Assembly (NCBI GenBank): GCA_030635865.1
Contig: DAOVYA010000073.1
Coordinates: 1-6,946 of the forward strand
Origin: Gammaproteobacteria bacterium
GTDB taxonomy: Bacteria > Pseudomonadota > Gammaproteobacteria > UBA9214
Direction: 5' to 3'
Length of the DNA: 6,946 nt
Part shown: positions 1-5,855 of the stretch, one piece after another
Position numbering within the stretch: position 1 is the stretch's first letter
How the letters are laid out: each line of letters starts with the position of its first letter
Program-made: the position numbers and the translations under genes
The notes under the pieces: model-generated
What the model was told of the DNA's origin: nothing
Databases searched by the model: none
Seen by the model: the letters and a program-made list of their open reading frames with translations, nothing else

Positions 1-137
1 ACTTTATTTGCACAGGCAACCAGCACAGGTGCCCTGCTGCGACACTATGGCCTGAATAAGAACTGACCCAAGTGAACAACACGGGGCGGGGAAATATTCG
101 AGGCCGTCAATGAAACAGCCCCAAGAAGTACAGCCTG

Positions 138-266
138 CTAGCTGGCCGAGATAATGGGCACCATAATAACCGACACCAGGATTGCCGCTGTGCAAACCAT
201 CAGCGACAGCTTTAACCGGCAGGGAATTCTGTGTGTGCAGCGCTTTGTTCTTTCAAAAATAGACAT
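138..266 (-). CDS. Possible small membrane or exported peptide (42 aa)
   Basis: This is a short open frame beginning with ATG at 266 and ending with TAG at 138-140. A good Shine-Dalgarno sequence, AAGGA, sits 8 bases before the ATG. The product starts with a basic stretch (residues 6-19 hold several Arg and Lys) followed by a hydrophobic segment at about residues 20-41, as in a single-pass membrane peptide or an uncleaved signal sequence. I recognise no family. A second frame over the same DNA stays open to a TAA at 4-6 and is rich in cysteine (eight Cys in its last 45 residues). A frameshift could therefore have split a signal sequence from a Cys-rich mature peptide, but that is speculation. 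No promoter is obvious. The support is the ribosome site plus the hydrophobic pattern only. Confidence 0.28.
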   Translation of the reverse strand: MSIFERTKRCTHRIPCRLKLSLMVCTAAILVSVIMVPIISAS

Positions 267-406
267 TGTTATCATCCTTATCTTTAATTTACCGGTAATG
301 CCCGGTACCCGTGTAACCGGGTGATTCTGCAGGGACGCCGACTATCAAATGGTCATCAAATACAGGGGTGCGTATACTAGGGCAGTGTAGCTTCCTGTTA
401 CCAATA

Positions 407-432
407 GATTTTATTTACAGCGGAATAAAATC
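407..432. repeat. Perfect 9-bp AT-rich inverted repeat
   Basis: GATTTTATT at 407-415 is exactly inverted as AATAAAATC at 424-432, with an 8-base spacer. It could be an operator or a weak hairpin. No gene start lies next to it, so no role is assigned. Confidence 0.4.
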
Positions 433-523
433 CCCGATCATTCAGCCATGTGGACGCTGGAACAGGCAGACATTGCTGTTGGATTGGGACGCCGTGGATA
501 TCGATTTTCTATTTCAAAACAAT

Positions 524-537
524 AAATTATATAATTT
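524..537. repeat. 14-bp perfect AT palindrome
   Basis: AAATTATATAATTT reads identically on both strands. It lies in a non-coding AT-rich patch (about 506-540) inside otherwise balanced DNA. It may be a protein-binding site or simply AT-rich spacer. Confidence 0.35.
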
Positions 538-665
538 TAGCCTGCGTTTTCTCGCTCCATCCACAAAACTGTGACAACTATCCCGGTTTGGCCGGGGGCA
601 TTGGGTAATACTGGATCTCAACCCGGGCAGCCCCATGTTCCGGGCGGTAGTCAATGAGGGAATCG

Positions 666-739
666 CAGGGGTCGGATTCACGAATTGTTGCATTGCACAC
701 AGTCTCCCTGACGCAGTGATCTGTCGAATCCGGCCCCTG
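666..739. repeat. Inverted repeat, REP-like, beyond the thioredoxin gene
   Basis: CAGGGGTCGGATTC at 666-679 pairs with GAATCCGGCCCCTG at 726-739, matching at 13 of 14 positions, with a 46-base interior. The right arm ends 3 bases before the stop codon of the minus-strand thioredoxin gene, so a transcript of that gene would carry the whole hairpin in its 3' end. Arms of this GGGGTC-GATTC type resemble, from memory, palindromic REP-like repeats scattered in many gammaproteobacterial genomes. No T-run follows, so it would stabilise or attenuate the mRNA rather than act as a classic terminator. Confidence 0.55.
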
Positions 740-742
740 TTC

Positions 743-1246
743 TTACTTCAGGGCTCGTATTGCATCCAGCAGGGCCTTGTCATCCCATTCGCGGCTGCCA
801 ATTGCCCGGTAGGCAAACGTTCCATCGGGTGCGACAACATAGGTCGTTGGCAAGCCCTTTACCGGCCCCTCTGCAATCACCTCTCCCGTCTGGTCCATCA
901 GGATTGGAAAATCCGCCGGGTAATCCGCGGTAAAAATAAAGATGGTGTCGTCATCTTCGCCCATGTTGATGGCGAGTATTGCAATGCCATCCTGTTCAAG
1001 CAGATGCCATGCCCGGTTCATGGAGGGAATTTCCTCGCGACACGGCGGGCACCAGGTGGTCCAGAAATTAATGATGACCGGTTTGCCGCGGTAATCAGAC
1101 AAGCGATGTGTCTTGCCCTCGGTATCCTGCAAAATAAATTCCGGCGCCATGATACCCCCTGGAATTGGCGTCAGCGTCTGTTCCGCCTGAACCATGCCGG
1201 CCAGTGCAGCCAGTAATACAATAAAGCCCTGTAGTCCCTTCACCAC
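743..1246 (-). CDS. Periplasmic TlpA/ResA-like thioredoxin-fold protein
   Basis: This is a 167-residue exported thiol-disulfide oxidoreductase of the TlpA/ResA/AhpC-TSA type. Residues 1-21 form a signal peptide (hydrophobic core, then VQA before EQ). The thioredoxin fold follows, with the active site WCPPC at 65-69 (Cys66 and Cys69) in the context NFWTTWCPPCREE, and the cis-proline at Pro133 in LPTTY. Family members work in the periplasm, usually reducing disulfides in target proteins such as apocytochrome c or copper-site proteins; the target here is not shown. The start is GTG at 1246, with another in-frame GTG directly after it. It lies 2 bases beyond the stop of the upstream gene, which suggests one operon and translational coupling; the ribosome site is weak. 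Similar proteins are often annotated tlpA or resA, but I do not assign a symbol. Confidence 0.93.
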   Translation of the reverse strand: MVKGLQGFIVLLAALAGMVQAEQTLTPIPGGIMAPEFILQDTEGKTHRLSDYRGKPVIINFWTTWCPPCREEIPSMNRAWHLLEQDGIAILAINMGEDDDTIFIFTADYPADFPILMDQTGEVIAEGPVKGLPTTYVVAPDGTFAYRAIGSREWDDKALLDAIRALK

Positions 1247-1248
1247 GA

Positions 1249-1848
1249 TTATTTCAGCCTGTCCACATCCGGTGCGCAGACTATGTTTCTGATTTCCCCG
1301 GAACGGGACTTGCCATCCTCCTGCCAGGTCACTGTAAGATCAAAAACCGAACCTGGCGGTATCCCGTAGGTCGTTAAACCCCAGTTATAGTCGCCCGGCA
1401 GGTATTCCTGCTGTGTCGGGAACATGCCCCAGCGTATAACCAGTTTTGCTGCCGGGCTGGCATCCTCGTCCGACCAGGAAGCCAGCCACTGCTCTTTCAA
1501 CTTGATGCCGCTGACCTTGTCCTTGTGCTGCATACGCCATTGCCCCAGGTCAATCGACACGGCCTGCCCGCTGCCTGATTTTCCACTATTGCGGATAATC
1601 GTCTGGAACATACAACTCAGCGCCAGACCCTCAATTACTTCCCGGGAGAATTCATGTTTCATAAACAAGGCACGCGTCTGGTCCGGCAGACGCTGCACCA
1701 GCTCAATCTCTATGTCACCTTCCATGAAGTGCCATTTTTCAAGCCCGTTCTCCTCGTTAACACTGTGAAGCACCTGCGCACTGGCACTACTCGCGGCAAG
1801 TGCAGCCAGAATACCCGTCAGGACTGTTATTTTGGAGATGCAAGACAT
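1249..1848 (-). CDS. Exported protein of unknown function with two cysteines
   Basis: This 199-residue protein is not one I can place in a named family. Residues 1-24 look like a signal peptide (hydrophobic stretch 8-22, then SASA before QV), so it is probably periplasmic. The mature part is mixed alpha/beta in character and contains the phrase VQRLPDQTRA at 51-60. It carries just two cysteines in the mature chain, Cys79 (LSCMFQT) and Cys191 (NIVCAPD), spaced as a possible long-range disulfide. The start is ATG at 1848 with AGGG about 8 bases before it. It is the first gene of a pair with the thioredoxin that begins 2 bases after its stop, so a sensible inference is that the thioredoxin acts on this protein's disulfide or that both serve one envelope process. 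That is not demonstrated by the sequence. Confidence 0.85.
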   Translation of the reverse strand: MSCISKITVLTGILAALAASSASAQVLHSVNEENGLEKWHFMEGDIEIELVQRLPDQTRALFMKHEFSREVIEGLALSCMFQTIIRNSGKSGSGQAVSIDLGQWRMQHKDKVSGIKLKEQWLASWSDEDASPAAKLVIRWGMFPTQQEYLPGDYNWGLTTYGIPPGSVFDLTVTWQEDGKSRSGEIRNIVCAPDVDRLK

Positions 1849-1870
1849 GACAGAACCCTGTTAATACGTA

Positions 1871-1876
1871 ATTGTA
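1871..1876 (-). promoter_or_regulatory. Candidate -10 box for the thioredoxin operon
   Basis: On the minus strand this reads TACAAT, one base from the consensus TATAAT, and it lies 22 bases before the ATG at 1848. No good -35 box is seen at the right spacing; that position falls in the edge of the palindromic element at 1894-2031. Confidence 0.3.
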
Positions 1877-1893
1877 ACCAGGCTACGGGTATA

Positions 1894-2031
1894 TTAAGGA
1901 ATCTCTGATTAATTAACGAAACTCCGTCATTGCGAGCGTAGCGCGGCAATCTCATACTATGGAATCGGTAACATGGAGATTGCCACGTCACTACGTTCCT
2001 CGCAATGACGAATAAATCAGAGGTTCCTTAA
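1894..2031. mobile_element. 138-bp palindromic MITE-like element
   Basis: The outer arms TTAAGGAATCTCTGATT (1894-1910) and AATCAGAGGTTCCTTAA (2015-2031) match as inverted repeats at 16 of 17 positions. Inside them a second pair faces inward: CGTCATTGCGAG at 1925-1936 with CTCGCAATGACG at 1999-2010, and GGCAATCTC at 1945-1953 with GAGATTGCC at 1976-1984. The whole could fold into one long imperfect hairpin. No open frame is present, so any movement would need a transposase in trans. The TTAA at each end could be a target duplication or just part of the arms, since TTAA is its own complement. The CGTCATTGCGAG...GGCAATCTC core resembles, from memory, a dispersed palindrome found in many bacterial genomes. 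It separates the secretin-like gene from the thioredoxin operon and could block or shape transcription between them. Confidence 0.75.
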
Positions 2032-2047
2032 CGATATTGCTGTCCCG

Positions 2048-2971
2048 TTACCTGTCCGCAGGCGATGGGCTCTTTTCGAACCCGCGCAGTTTCGGGAAGA
2101 ACTCGCGATATTGCTCCATGTTGCTCTCACAATCCAGGCATTCCACCATCACCTCGATCTGCTGCACGACTGATCCCTGTGTTGCAATTGAGCGGCCCAG
2201 GCCGCTGTGACTTTTGTTACTTGAAGTATTAACCCCCCCAAGGCTGATCCAGCCACCGAGCTTGCCACGCACAACCGTCCCGGTACTTTGCGTTCTGATG
2301 ACACCCCGATGCATGCCAGGCCGGTCATCGCGTTGCTGGATTTCCAGGGTCACATACTCACCACTTAAGCGTGGCACCACGTAAAACCCGCTGCTCGTGT
2401 CGTGCAATTGTGTTACGCGTCGCTCATGTGGCTGTCCGTTCATGTAGTAACGTTCAACCCCTTGAACCGGGATGCGCGAACCACTGGCAATAAAGGCCGG
2501 CCGGCCTTCCAAAGCCTGCACCCGTTGCCCGGTCGTCCGCGTACGCTGGTCACTCGAGTCGTGAATGCGCACACGGGCACGCGTCTTATCAACAACATGT
2601 CCCGGGGAATTAATACTGATCTGCCCGTCACCGGCCTTGATGTCGGCACTGGCAGAATAACCGGACGAACTGCGCACCATATCACCCTGCTTGCTGACTG
2701 TTATCAGCAGACGTTTTGGCGGACGGTCAATCTCGAGCAACAGTTTCCTGATTTCAAGGACGTGCTCCGGTGTAGCCTTGAGCACCAGGCTGCTCCCCAT
2801 ACCGGTTGCAGTTTCACCTGGCCCAATCAAAGACTTGATGACCGGCAGGACTTCTTCCAGCGGACGTGATTTCAGCTGGATAACCTCGATGGGATAATCC
2901 GCCGTGACTACCTGGCTGTTTAACAGGAACACCAGCGGAATAGTTCTTATAAACAGCGACAATAGTTTCAT
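2048..2971 (-). CDS. Exported secretin-domain protein lacking a full pore region
   Basis: This 307-residue protein has a signal peptide at 1-24 (…VVTA before DYP) and then a secretin N-type (NolW-like) domain at about 27-86. The domain shows the usual pattern: IEVIQLKSRPLEEVLPVIKS, a gap, SLVLKATPEHVLEI, then LLLEIDRPPKRLLI. Residues about 150-246 resemble part of the secretin core: QALEGRPAFIASGSRIPVQ recalls the strand that ends in vPv, YVTLEI is a beta strand, and GKLGGWISLGG recalls the GGL turn. True GspD, PilQ or YscC secretins are about 500-700 residues with several N domains and a complete barrel; this one is too short. It ends with a CLDC pair (278, 281) and a charged tail. It may be an accessory periplasmic protein built from secretin modules. 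The start is ATG at 2971, with only a weak ribosome site. Confidence 0.82.
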   Translation of the reverse strand: MKLLSLFIRTIPLVFLLNSQVVTADYPIEVIQLKSRPLEEVLPVIKSLIGPGETATGMGSSLVLKATPEHVLEIRKLLLEIDRPPKRLLITVSKQGDMVRSSSGYSASADIKAGDGQISINSPGHVVDKTRARVRIHDSSDQRTRTTGQRVQALEGRPAFIASGSRIPVQGVERYYMNGQPHERRVTQLHDTSSGFYVVPRLSGEYVTLEIQQRDDRPGMHRGVIRTQSTGTVVRGKLGGWISLGGVNTSSNKSHSGLGRSIATQGSVVQQIEVMVECLDCESNMEQYREFFPKLRGFEKSPSPADR

Positions 2972-3054
2972 CTGTAGCAGCTTAACCTGGTTTGCCGGAA
3001 CGTTGACTTCTCACGAGCGTTTGATTTTTGATACTGGAGTTTTTCAACAGAATA

Positions 3055-3068
3055 GACCATATACGGTC
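3055..3068. repeat. Near-palindrome upstream of the secretin-like gene
   Basis: GACCATATACGGTC has perfect 4-base arms (GACC and GGTC) and a near-symmetric AT centre. It lies about 85-98 bases before the ATG of the secretin-like gene, a position compatible with a regulator site. Nothing else supports an operator. Confidence 0.25.
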
Positions 3069-3141
3069 ATTGGATTGTCCTCGTAACGCGAGCTGACCAC
3101 CTATGGATAAATCTCGGCCCATCCCAAATTACTTACGAAAT

Positions 3142-3342
3142 TCAGGGTGCTGGAATCAGGCCCAGGACCACGCGTTGTAGCAATACAAGATCGCCGGCAT
3201 CGATTGTGGCATTGTAGTTGAGATCTCCCAGCAACAGCTCACCCGGAGAGGCTGCTATTTGCCCTGTTACCAGTTGAGTCATTATAAGGACATCTGCTGC
3301 ATTGAGCAGGCCATCCGGCGCTCCACGCGGTGCGAGATCACC
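3142..3342 (-). other. Dockerin-like C-terminal domain of the protease
   Basis: Two repeats, [20 protein letters not shown] (first) and [20 protein letters not shown] (second), each give a calcium loop followed by a helix, ending in VTG and VLG. This is the duplicated loop-helix pattern of type I dockerins. The first loop is degenerate (Ala-Pro-Arg-Gly in place of an acidic run). Dockerins normally dock to cohesin modules; no cohesin is in the window. Confidence 0.72.
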
Positions 3343-5181
3343 AGGGTTATTAGCGAATAACGGGTCCGTACCGTAGGTATTCACCTCGTCACCGTCAGAC
3401 AGTCCATCACCATCGGTATCGGCGAGCGTGGGGTCTGTACCGTAGGCATTCACTTCATCACCATCAGTTAGTCCGTCACCGTCTGTATCGGCCAATAGCG
3501 GATCCGTGCCATACGTCCGGTCTTCATCATAGTCAGACAGAGTGTCGTTATCGGTATCACTGTCCAGTGCATCTGTACCCAGCAGGCATTCCTCGAAATC
3601 AGTCAGCCCGTCTCCATCTGTATCGATGACGCTAGCATTATCAACTGTTGGACAGCTGTCACAGGCATCCCCGATGCCATCACTGTCGCTGTCCAGCTGA
3701 GCGGGATTAGCCGTGCTGACACAGTTATCACAGGCATCCCCGACGCCATCACTGTCCGTGTCCAGCTGGGTTGGATTGGCTGTGCTAACACAGTTATCAC
3801 AGGCATCACCGATGCCATCCCCATCCGTATCTTCCTGGCCAGGATTAGCAGTCAACAGGCAGTTATCCACATCATCACAGATACCATCACCATCCGCATC
3901 ATCGCAGACCAGCAGCAACAGGGGCTCCTGTATGCCATCGGGATCATCAACACATTGCCCGGTAGGACTGTTCGCACAGGGTGTAATATCACCGCCAGCC
4001 AACAAGGCCGTCTTGACAGTGGCCGGACTGGCACCGGGATTCTGCACCAGATAAAGGGCTGCTGCTCCTGCTACGTGGGGCGCCGCCATGCTGGTGCCAC
4101 TTTTATTACCAAGGCCTCCGCCCGGAATAGTAGAGCGAATACTTACCCCCGGCGCCATGATGTCGACTCCCGACCCATAGTTACTGAAACCGGCAAAGGT
4201 ATCGTCCTGCGCACTACCCGAGACACCATCTGGCTTTCCGTCATAGTCTTCAAAAGCCGATACAGTTATCGCGTTCGGATTACCAGCCGGGAAGACCAGT
4301 GAAACGTCCTGCCTGCTATTGCCCGCCGCCAGGCTAAAGACTACACCTGCATTTACGGCATTATTGATTGCCGTATCCAGTGACGCAAATGCACCATCTC
4401 CTGTCAGGCTCATATTAGCCACTTCAATCTCATCAGCATGCTGTGTCACATAGTCAACACCAGCGAGAATCTGGGACCCAGCCCCACTACCGTCATCCTC
4501 CAGCACCTTGACTGCCCAGAGTCGGGCGCCGGGTGCAACACCGACGACACCCGAGATATTATCAATGGCGGCAGCAGTCCCGGCGACATGGGTACCATGG
4601 CTGTTTCCATCAGGGACAGTTGTACTTTTACAGTTGGCATTAAAAGGCCCCTGTGTCTGGCAATAGACGTACATGAAAACATTCAGATCCGGGTGATTAA
4701 GATCGATGCCGGTATCCAGAATGGCGATGTCAACATCCATCATGTCATTGACCCCATCAATATTTGCAGCAGGATCAAGGTCGGCGTTAATACGATCTAC
4801 ACCCCTTGGAAGGGTTTGCGCATTAATACTGACAATGACATCAGGCTCGATATAGGCAACCCGGGGATCTGCAGCGAGCTTGTCCCGGATCTGATCCGGC
4901 ATTTTCACGGCCATGCCACGCAGGGCGTAGCGGTAACGAAAACCCACAGATATACTCTTGAAGCGGCCCCTGAAATCATCGGCCGCCACATCCGTATCCA
5001 CATCATCATTGAATACGACGATATAGCTTGACGGGATGACGCGCGGTAATCCTGCGGGAGGTGCTGCATACAGCCAATGACTGAACAGCAGCAGTAGAAA
5101 TATGGCACTGACAGAGAGCACGGAACCGGCTAGCCCCGTTATTCTTGTTATTGTTTTTCGCACTAAAGATTCCAGGCTCAT
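3142..5181 (-). CDS. Secreted subtilisin-like (S8) protease with calcium repeats and a dockerin-like end
   Basis: This is a secreted serine endopeptidase of about 679 residues, counted from ATG at 5181. Residues about 15-40 form a signal sequence (LYAA before PP). An I9 inhibitor propeptide spans about 52-120 (YIVVFND … RVAYIEPD). The S8 catalytic domain follows: Asp156 in DTGID, His195 in NSHGTHVAG, oxyanion Asn288 in AAGNS and nucleophile Ser364 in [12 protein letters not shown], so all key residues are intact. Residues 428-610 hold eight tandem calcium-binding repeats of the DxDxDG type. Residues 614-679 hold two dockerin-like calcium loops. Family knowledge: the propeptide folds and inhibits the enzyme until cleaved, and calcium repeats stiffen the stalk. 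A GTG start at 5211 would add ten residues, but that codon lies in the arm of a hairpin; neither start has a good ribosome site. Confidence 0.95.
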   Translation of the reverse strand: MSLESLVRKTITRITGLAGSVLSVSAIFLLLLFSHWLYAAPPAGLPRVIPSSYIVVFNDDVDTDVAADDFRGRFKSISVGFRYRYALRGMAVKMPDQIRDKLAADPRVAYIEPDVIVSINAQTLPRGVDRINADLDPAANIDGVNDMMDVDIAILDTGIDLNHPDLNVFMYVYCQTQGPFNANCKSTTVPDGNSHGTHVAGTAAAIDNISGVVGVAPGARLWAVKVLEDDGSGAGSQILAGVDYVTQHADEIEVANMSLTGDGAFASLDTAINNAVNAGVVFSLAAGNSRQDVSLVFPAGNPNAITVSAFEDYDGKPDGVSGSAQDDTFAGFSNYGSGVDIMAPGVSIRSTIPGGGLGNKSGTSMAAPHVAGAAALYLVQNPGASPATVKTALLAGGDITPCANSPTGQCVDDPDGIQEPLLLLVCDDADGDGICDDVDNCLLTANPGQEDTDGDGIGDACDNCVSTANPTQLDTDSDGVGDACDNCVSTANPAQLDSDSDGIGDACDSCPTVDNASVIDTDGDGLTDFEECLLGTDALDSDTDNDTLSDYDEDRTYGTDPLLADTDGDGLTDGDEVNAYGTDPTLADTDGDGLSDGDEVNTYGTDPLFANNPGDLAPRGAPDGLLNAADVLIMTQLVTGQIAASPGELLLGDLNYNATIDAGDLVLLQRVVLGLIPAP
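3352..3900 (-). repeat. Tandem 69-bp repeat array coding calcium-binding modules
   Basis: Eight consecutive units of 23 codons (one of 22) lie in the protease gene. The first four are of the thrombospondin type 3 kind, [14 protein letters not shown] followed by xxTANPxQ (the fourth is divergent after DSC). The last three share [18 protein letters not shown]. Neighbouring units at 3694-3762 and 3763-3831 agree at roughly 57 of 69 bases, including a shared run ACAGTTATCACAGGCATC, so the array probably grew by recent duplication and may vary in unit number. Confidence 0.88.
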
Positions 5182-5206
5182 ACCAGGTATCGTGTTTATT
5201 GTTATG

Positions 5207-5235
5207 AACACCCGTGCATACTGGCGCCGGGTGTT
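5207..5235. repeat. Hairpin at the 5' end of the protease gene
   Basis: AACACCCG (5207-5214) is exactly inverted as CGGGTGTT (5228-5235) with a 13-base loop. It lies in the protease leader, and the alternative GTG start (5209-5211) is inside the stem. No T-run follows on the minus strand; on the plus strand only ACCTTGTCTTT follows, so a terminator is doubtful. It may affect translation of the protease mRNA. Confidence 0.45.
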
Positions 5236-5274
5236 ACCTTGTCTTTATAAATATACACTTTTTAGCGCTGCCAG

Positions 5275-5292
5275 ACATCACATTACTGATGT
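5275..5292. repeat. Small inverted repeat in the protease leader
   Basis: ACATCA (5275-5280) and TGATGT (5287-5292) are perfect inverted arms with a 6-base spacer. They lie between the candidate promoter at 5309-5336 and the protease start, so they could be an operator or an mRNA structure. Confidence 0.3.
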
Positions 5293-5308
5293 TACGGATT
5301 ACGAAGGT

Positions 5309-5336
5309 ATTAAATATATTCACCTATACTATTCAA
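5309..5336 (-). promoter_or_regulatory. Candidate sigma-70 promoter for the protease gene
   Basis: On the minus strand TTGAAT (5331-5336) is followed after 16 bases by TTTAAT (5309-5314), matching the consensus at 4 and 5 of 6 positions. It starts 5 bases beyond the stop of the zinc-ribbon gene and would give a leader of roughly 120 bases before the protease ATG, holding both hairpins noted there. The surrounding AT-richness makes chance matches likely. Confidence 0.35.
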
Positions 5337-5340
5337 CAAC

Positions 5341-5463
5341 TTAGAATGGAAAGAACGCACAGCTCAGGCACTGTTTGGCAGATTCGACCTTACTTTCAAC
5401 TTTTTCATGGCCGCACCAGCGGCAGCGTGATTTACCATCGGGGCCCACTATCGTTGCGCTCAT
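5341..5463 (-). CDS. Tiny zinc-ribbon protein (40 aa)
   Basis: This is a 40-residue open frame with ATG at 5463 and TAA at 5341-5343. A strong ribosome site, AAGGAG, lies 8 bases before the ATG. The peptide has two CxxC knuckles, Cys14-Arg-Trp-Cys17 and Cys32-Leu-Ser-Cys35, 14 residues apart, with His20 close by: the layout of a zinc ribbon binding one metal ion. The rest is short and polar, and the chain ends in AFFPF. The strong ribosome site and four well-placed cysteines argue that it is real even though it is below usual length cut-offs. It follows the YciI-like gene by 37 bases in the same direction and may be co-transcribed with it. The function is unknown; such mini-ribbons can bind nucleic acid or partner proteins. 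I cannot name a family. Confidence 0.72.
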   Translation of the reverse strand: MSATIVGPDGKSRCRWCGHEKVESKVESAKQCLSCAFFPF

Positions 5464-5500
5464 ATATCTACTCCTTGTATCAAAATTACGGGATGGTTAC

Positions 5501-5788
5501 TCAGCCGAGAAGAAACTTTAGGCGTTCATCGGTTTTTGATGGGATGATTTCAAGAATTTCCGCGCTTACAACATTTTCCGCTACAAACGGATCATCGGTC
5601 ACCCTGCTTTGAAGACCTGACAGCGACGTATTATGTGCTACGATCCCACCACCCAAATTAGGCTGAAGACTGCCGACCAACAAAAATACGCCATCATCAA
5701 AACCGCGTTTGATCCATTCTTTGTGGCTTTCCATGAATTTGCCAGCCTGGTCTTTGTTGTTGGAAAACTTAAGTAGTACGATAAACAT
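5501..5788 (-). CDS. YciI-like (YCII-related) domain protein
   Basis: This 95-residue single-domain protein has the ferredoxin-like dimeric alpha/beta fold of the YciI family. It shows the typical order: beta strand FIVLLKFS at 2-9, His22 in ESHKEWIKRGFDDG (the conserved family histidine), a strand with LLVGSLQPNLGGGIVA at 36-51, the hallmark DDPFV at 65-69, and a final strand AEILEIIPS at 76-84. The His and Asp form a putative active site; the reaction is not known for most members. The length is usual for the family. The start is ATG at 5788, and AGGAG lies 12 bases upstream across an A8 run, a rather long spacing. It begins about 73 bases beyond the crossover point of the integron attC site at 5856-5942, so it may be a cassette gene, although no attC follows it. 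A palindrome lies in its leader. Confidence 0.88.
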   Translation of the reverse strand: MFIVLLKFSNNKDQAGKFMESHKEWIKRGFDDGVFLLVGSLQPNLGGGIVAHNTSLSGLQSRVTDDPFVAENVVSAEILEIIPSKTDERLKFLLG

Positions 5789-5800
5789 CTAATTTTTTTT

Positions 5801-5805
5801 CTCCT
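5801..5805 (-). promoter_or_regulatory. Ribosome binding site of the YciI-like gene with long A8 spacer
   Basis: AGGAG is separated from the ATG at 5788 by 12 bases that include eight consecutive A. The homopolymer is prone to slippage, which would change the spacing and perhaps expression. Confidence 0.5.
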
Positions 5806-5840
5806 ATCAACCTGGTTGGACGAGTAAATTTAACTTCTAC

Positions 5841-5850
5841 AGTTCGAACT
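5841..5850. repeat. Ten-base palindrome in the YciI leader
   Basis: AGTTCGAACT is a perfect palindrome between the attC junction and the YciI-like gene. It may be a regulator site; no other support. Confidence 0.25.
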
Positions 5851-5855
5851 ACGAG

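Larger units (their letters stand above)
267..742. other. Non-coding stretch with several inverted repeats
   Basis: I see no convincing gene here; the short frames lack ribosome sites and familiar motifs. Palindromic structure is frequent: CCCGGT at 301-306 pairs with ACCGGG at 316-321, a perfect 9-base AT-rich repeat lies at 407-432, a 14-base perfect palindrome lies at 524-537, and CCCGG/CCGGG pair at 582-596. A longer inverted repeat at 666-739 abuts the stop codon of the thioredoxin gene. No T-run follows any of the GC-rich hairpins, so none is a classic Rho-independent terminator. Confidence 0.5.

Noticed and set aside
1..66. Plus-strand frame open from the window edge for 21 codons, ending in TGA at 64-66
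   Set aside because: Too short to judge and no recognisable motif; a chance open stretch of this length is common.
301..321. CCCGGT/ACCGGG hairpin as a terminator
   Set aside because: Only six pairs and no T-run on either side.
368..574. Plus-strand frame of 68 codons starting at GTG
   Set aside because: No usable ribosome site, no recognisable motif, and it crosses the AT palindromes; treated as chance.
635..1216. Long plus-strand open frame (193 codons)
   Set aside because: It lies antisense to the clear thioredoxin gene with its WCPPC site; no familiar motif and no ribosome site.
3352..3900. Regular repeats seen as a CRISPR array
   Set aside because: The units are directly adjacent 69-bp coding repeats in frame with a protease, without unique spacers.
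4438..5031. Plus-strand open frame of 197 codons
   Set aside because: Antisense shadow of the subtilase catalytic and propeptide coding region.
5212..5340. A third attC after the zinc-ribbon gene
   Set aside because: A GTTGAAT box at 5331-5337 fits GTTRRRY, but there is no partner R'' box and no matching hairpin arms.
5341..5463. Zinc-ribbon peptide as a remnant of a DNA-3-methyladenine glycosylase N-terminus
   Set aside because: The GPDGKxRCxW start is suggestive, but the typical YHDxEW region is missing and the small frame has its own stop and second CxxC.
5214..5612. Plus-strand open frame of 132 codons
   Set aside because: Antisense to the zinc-ribbon and YciI-like genes, both of which have better support.
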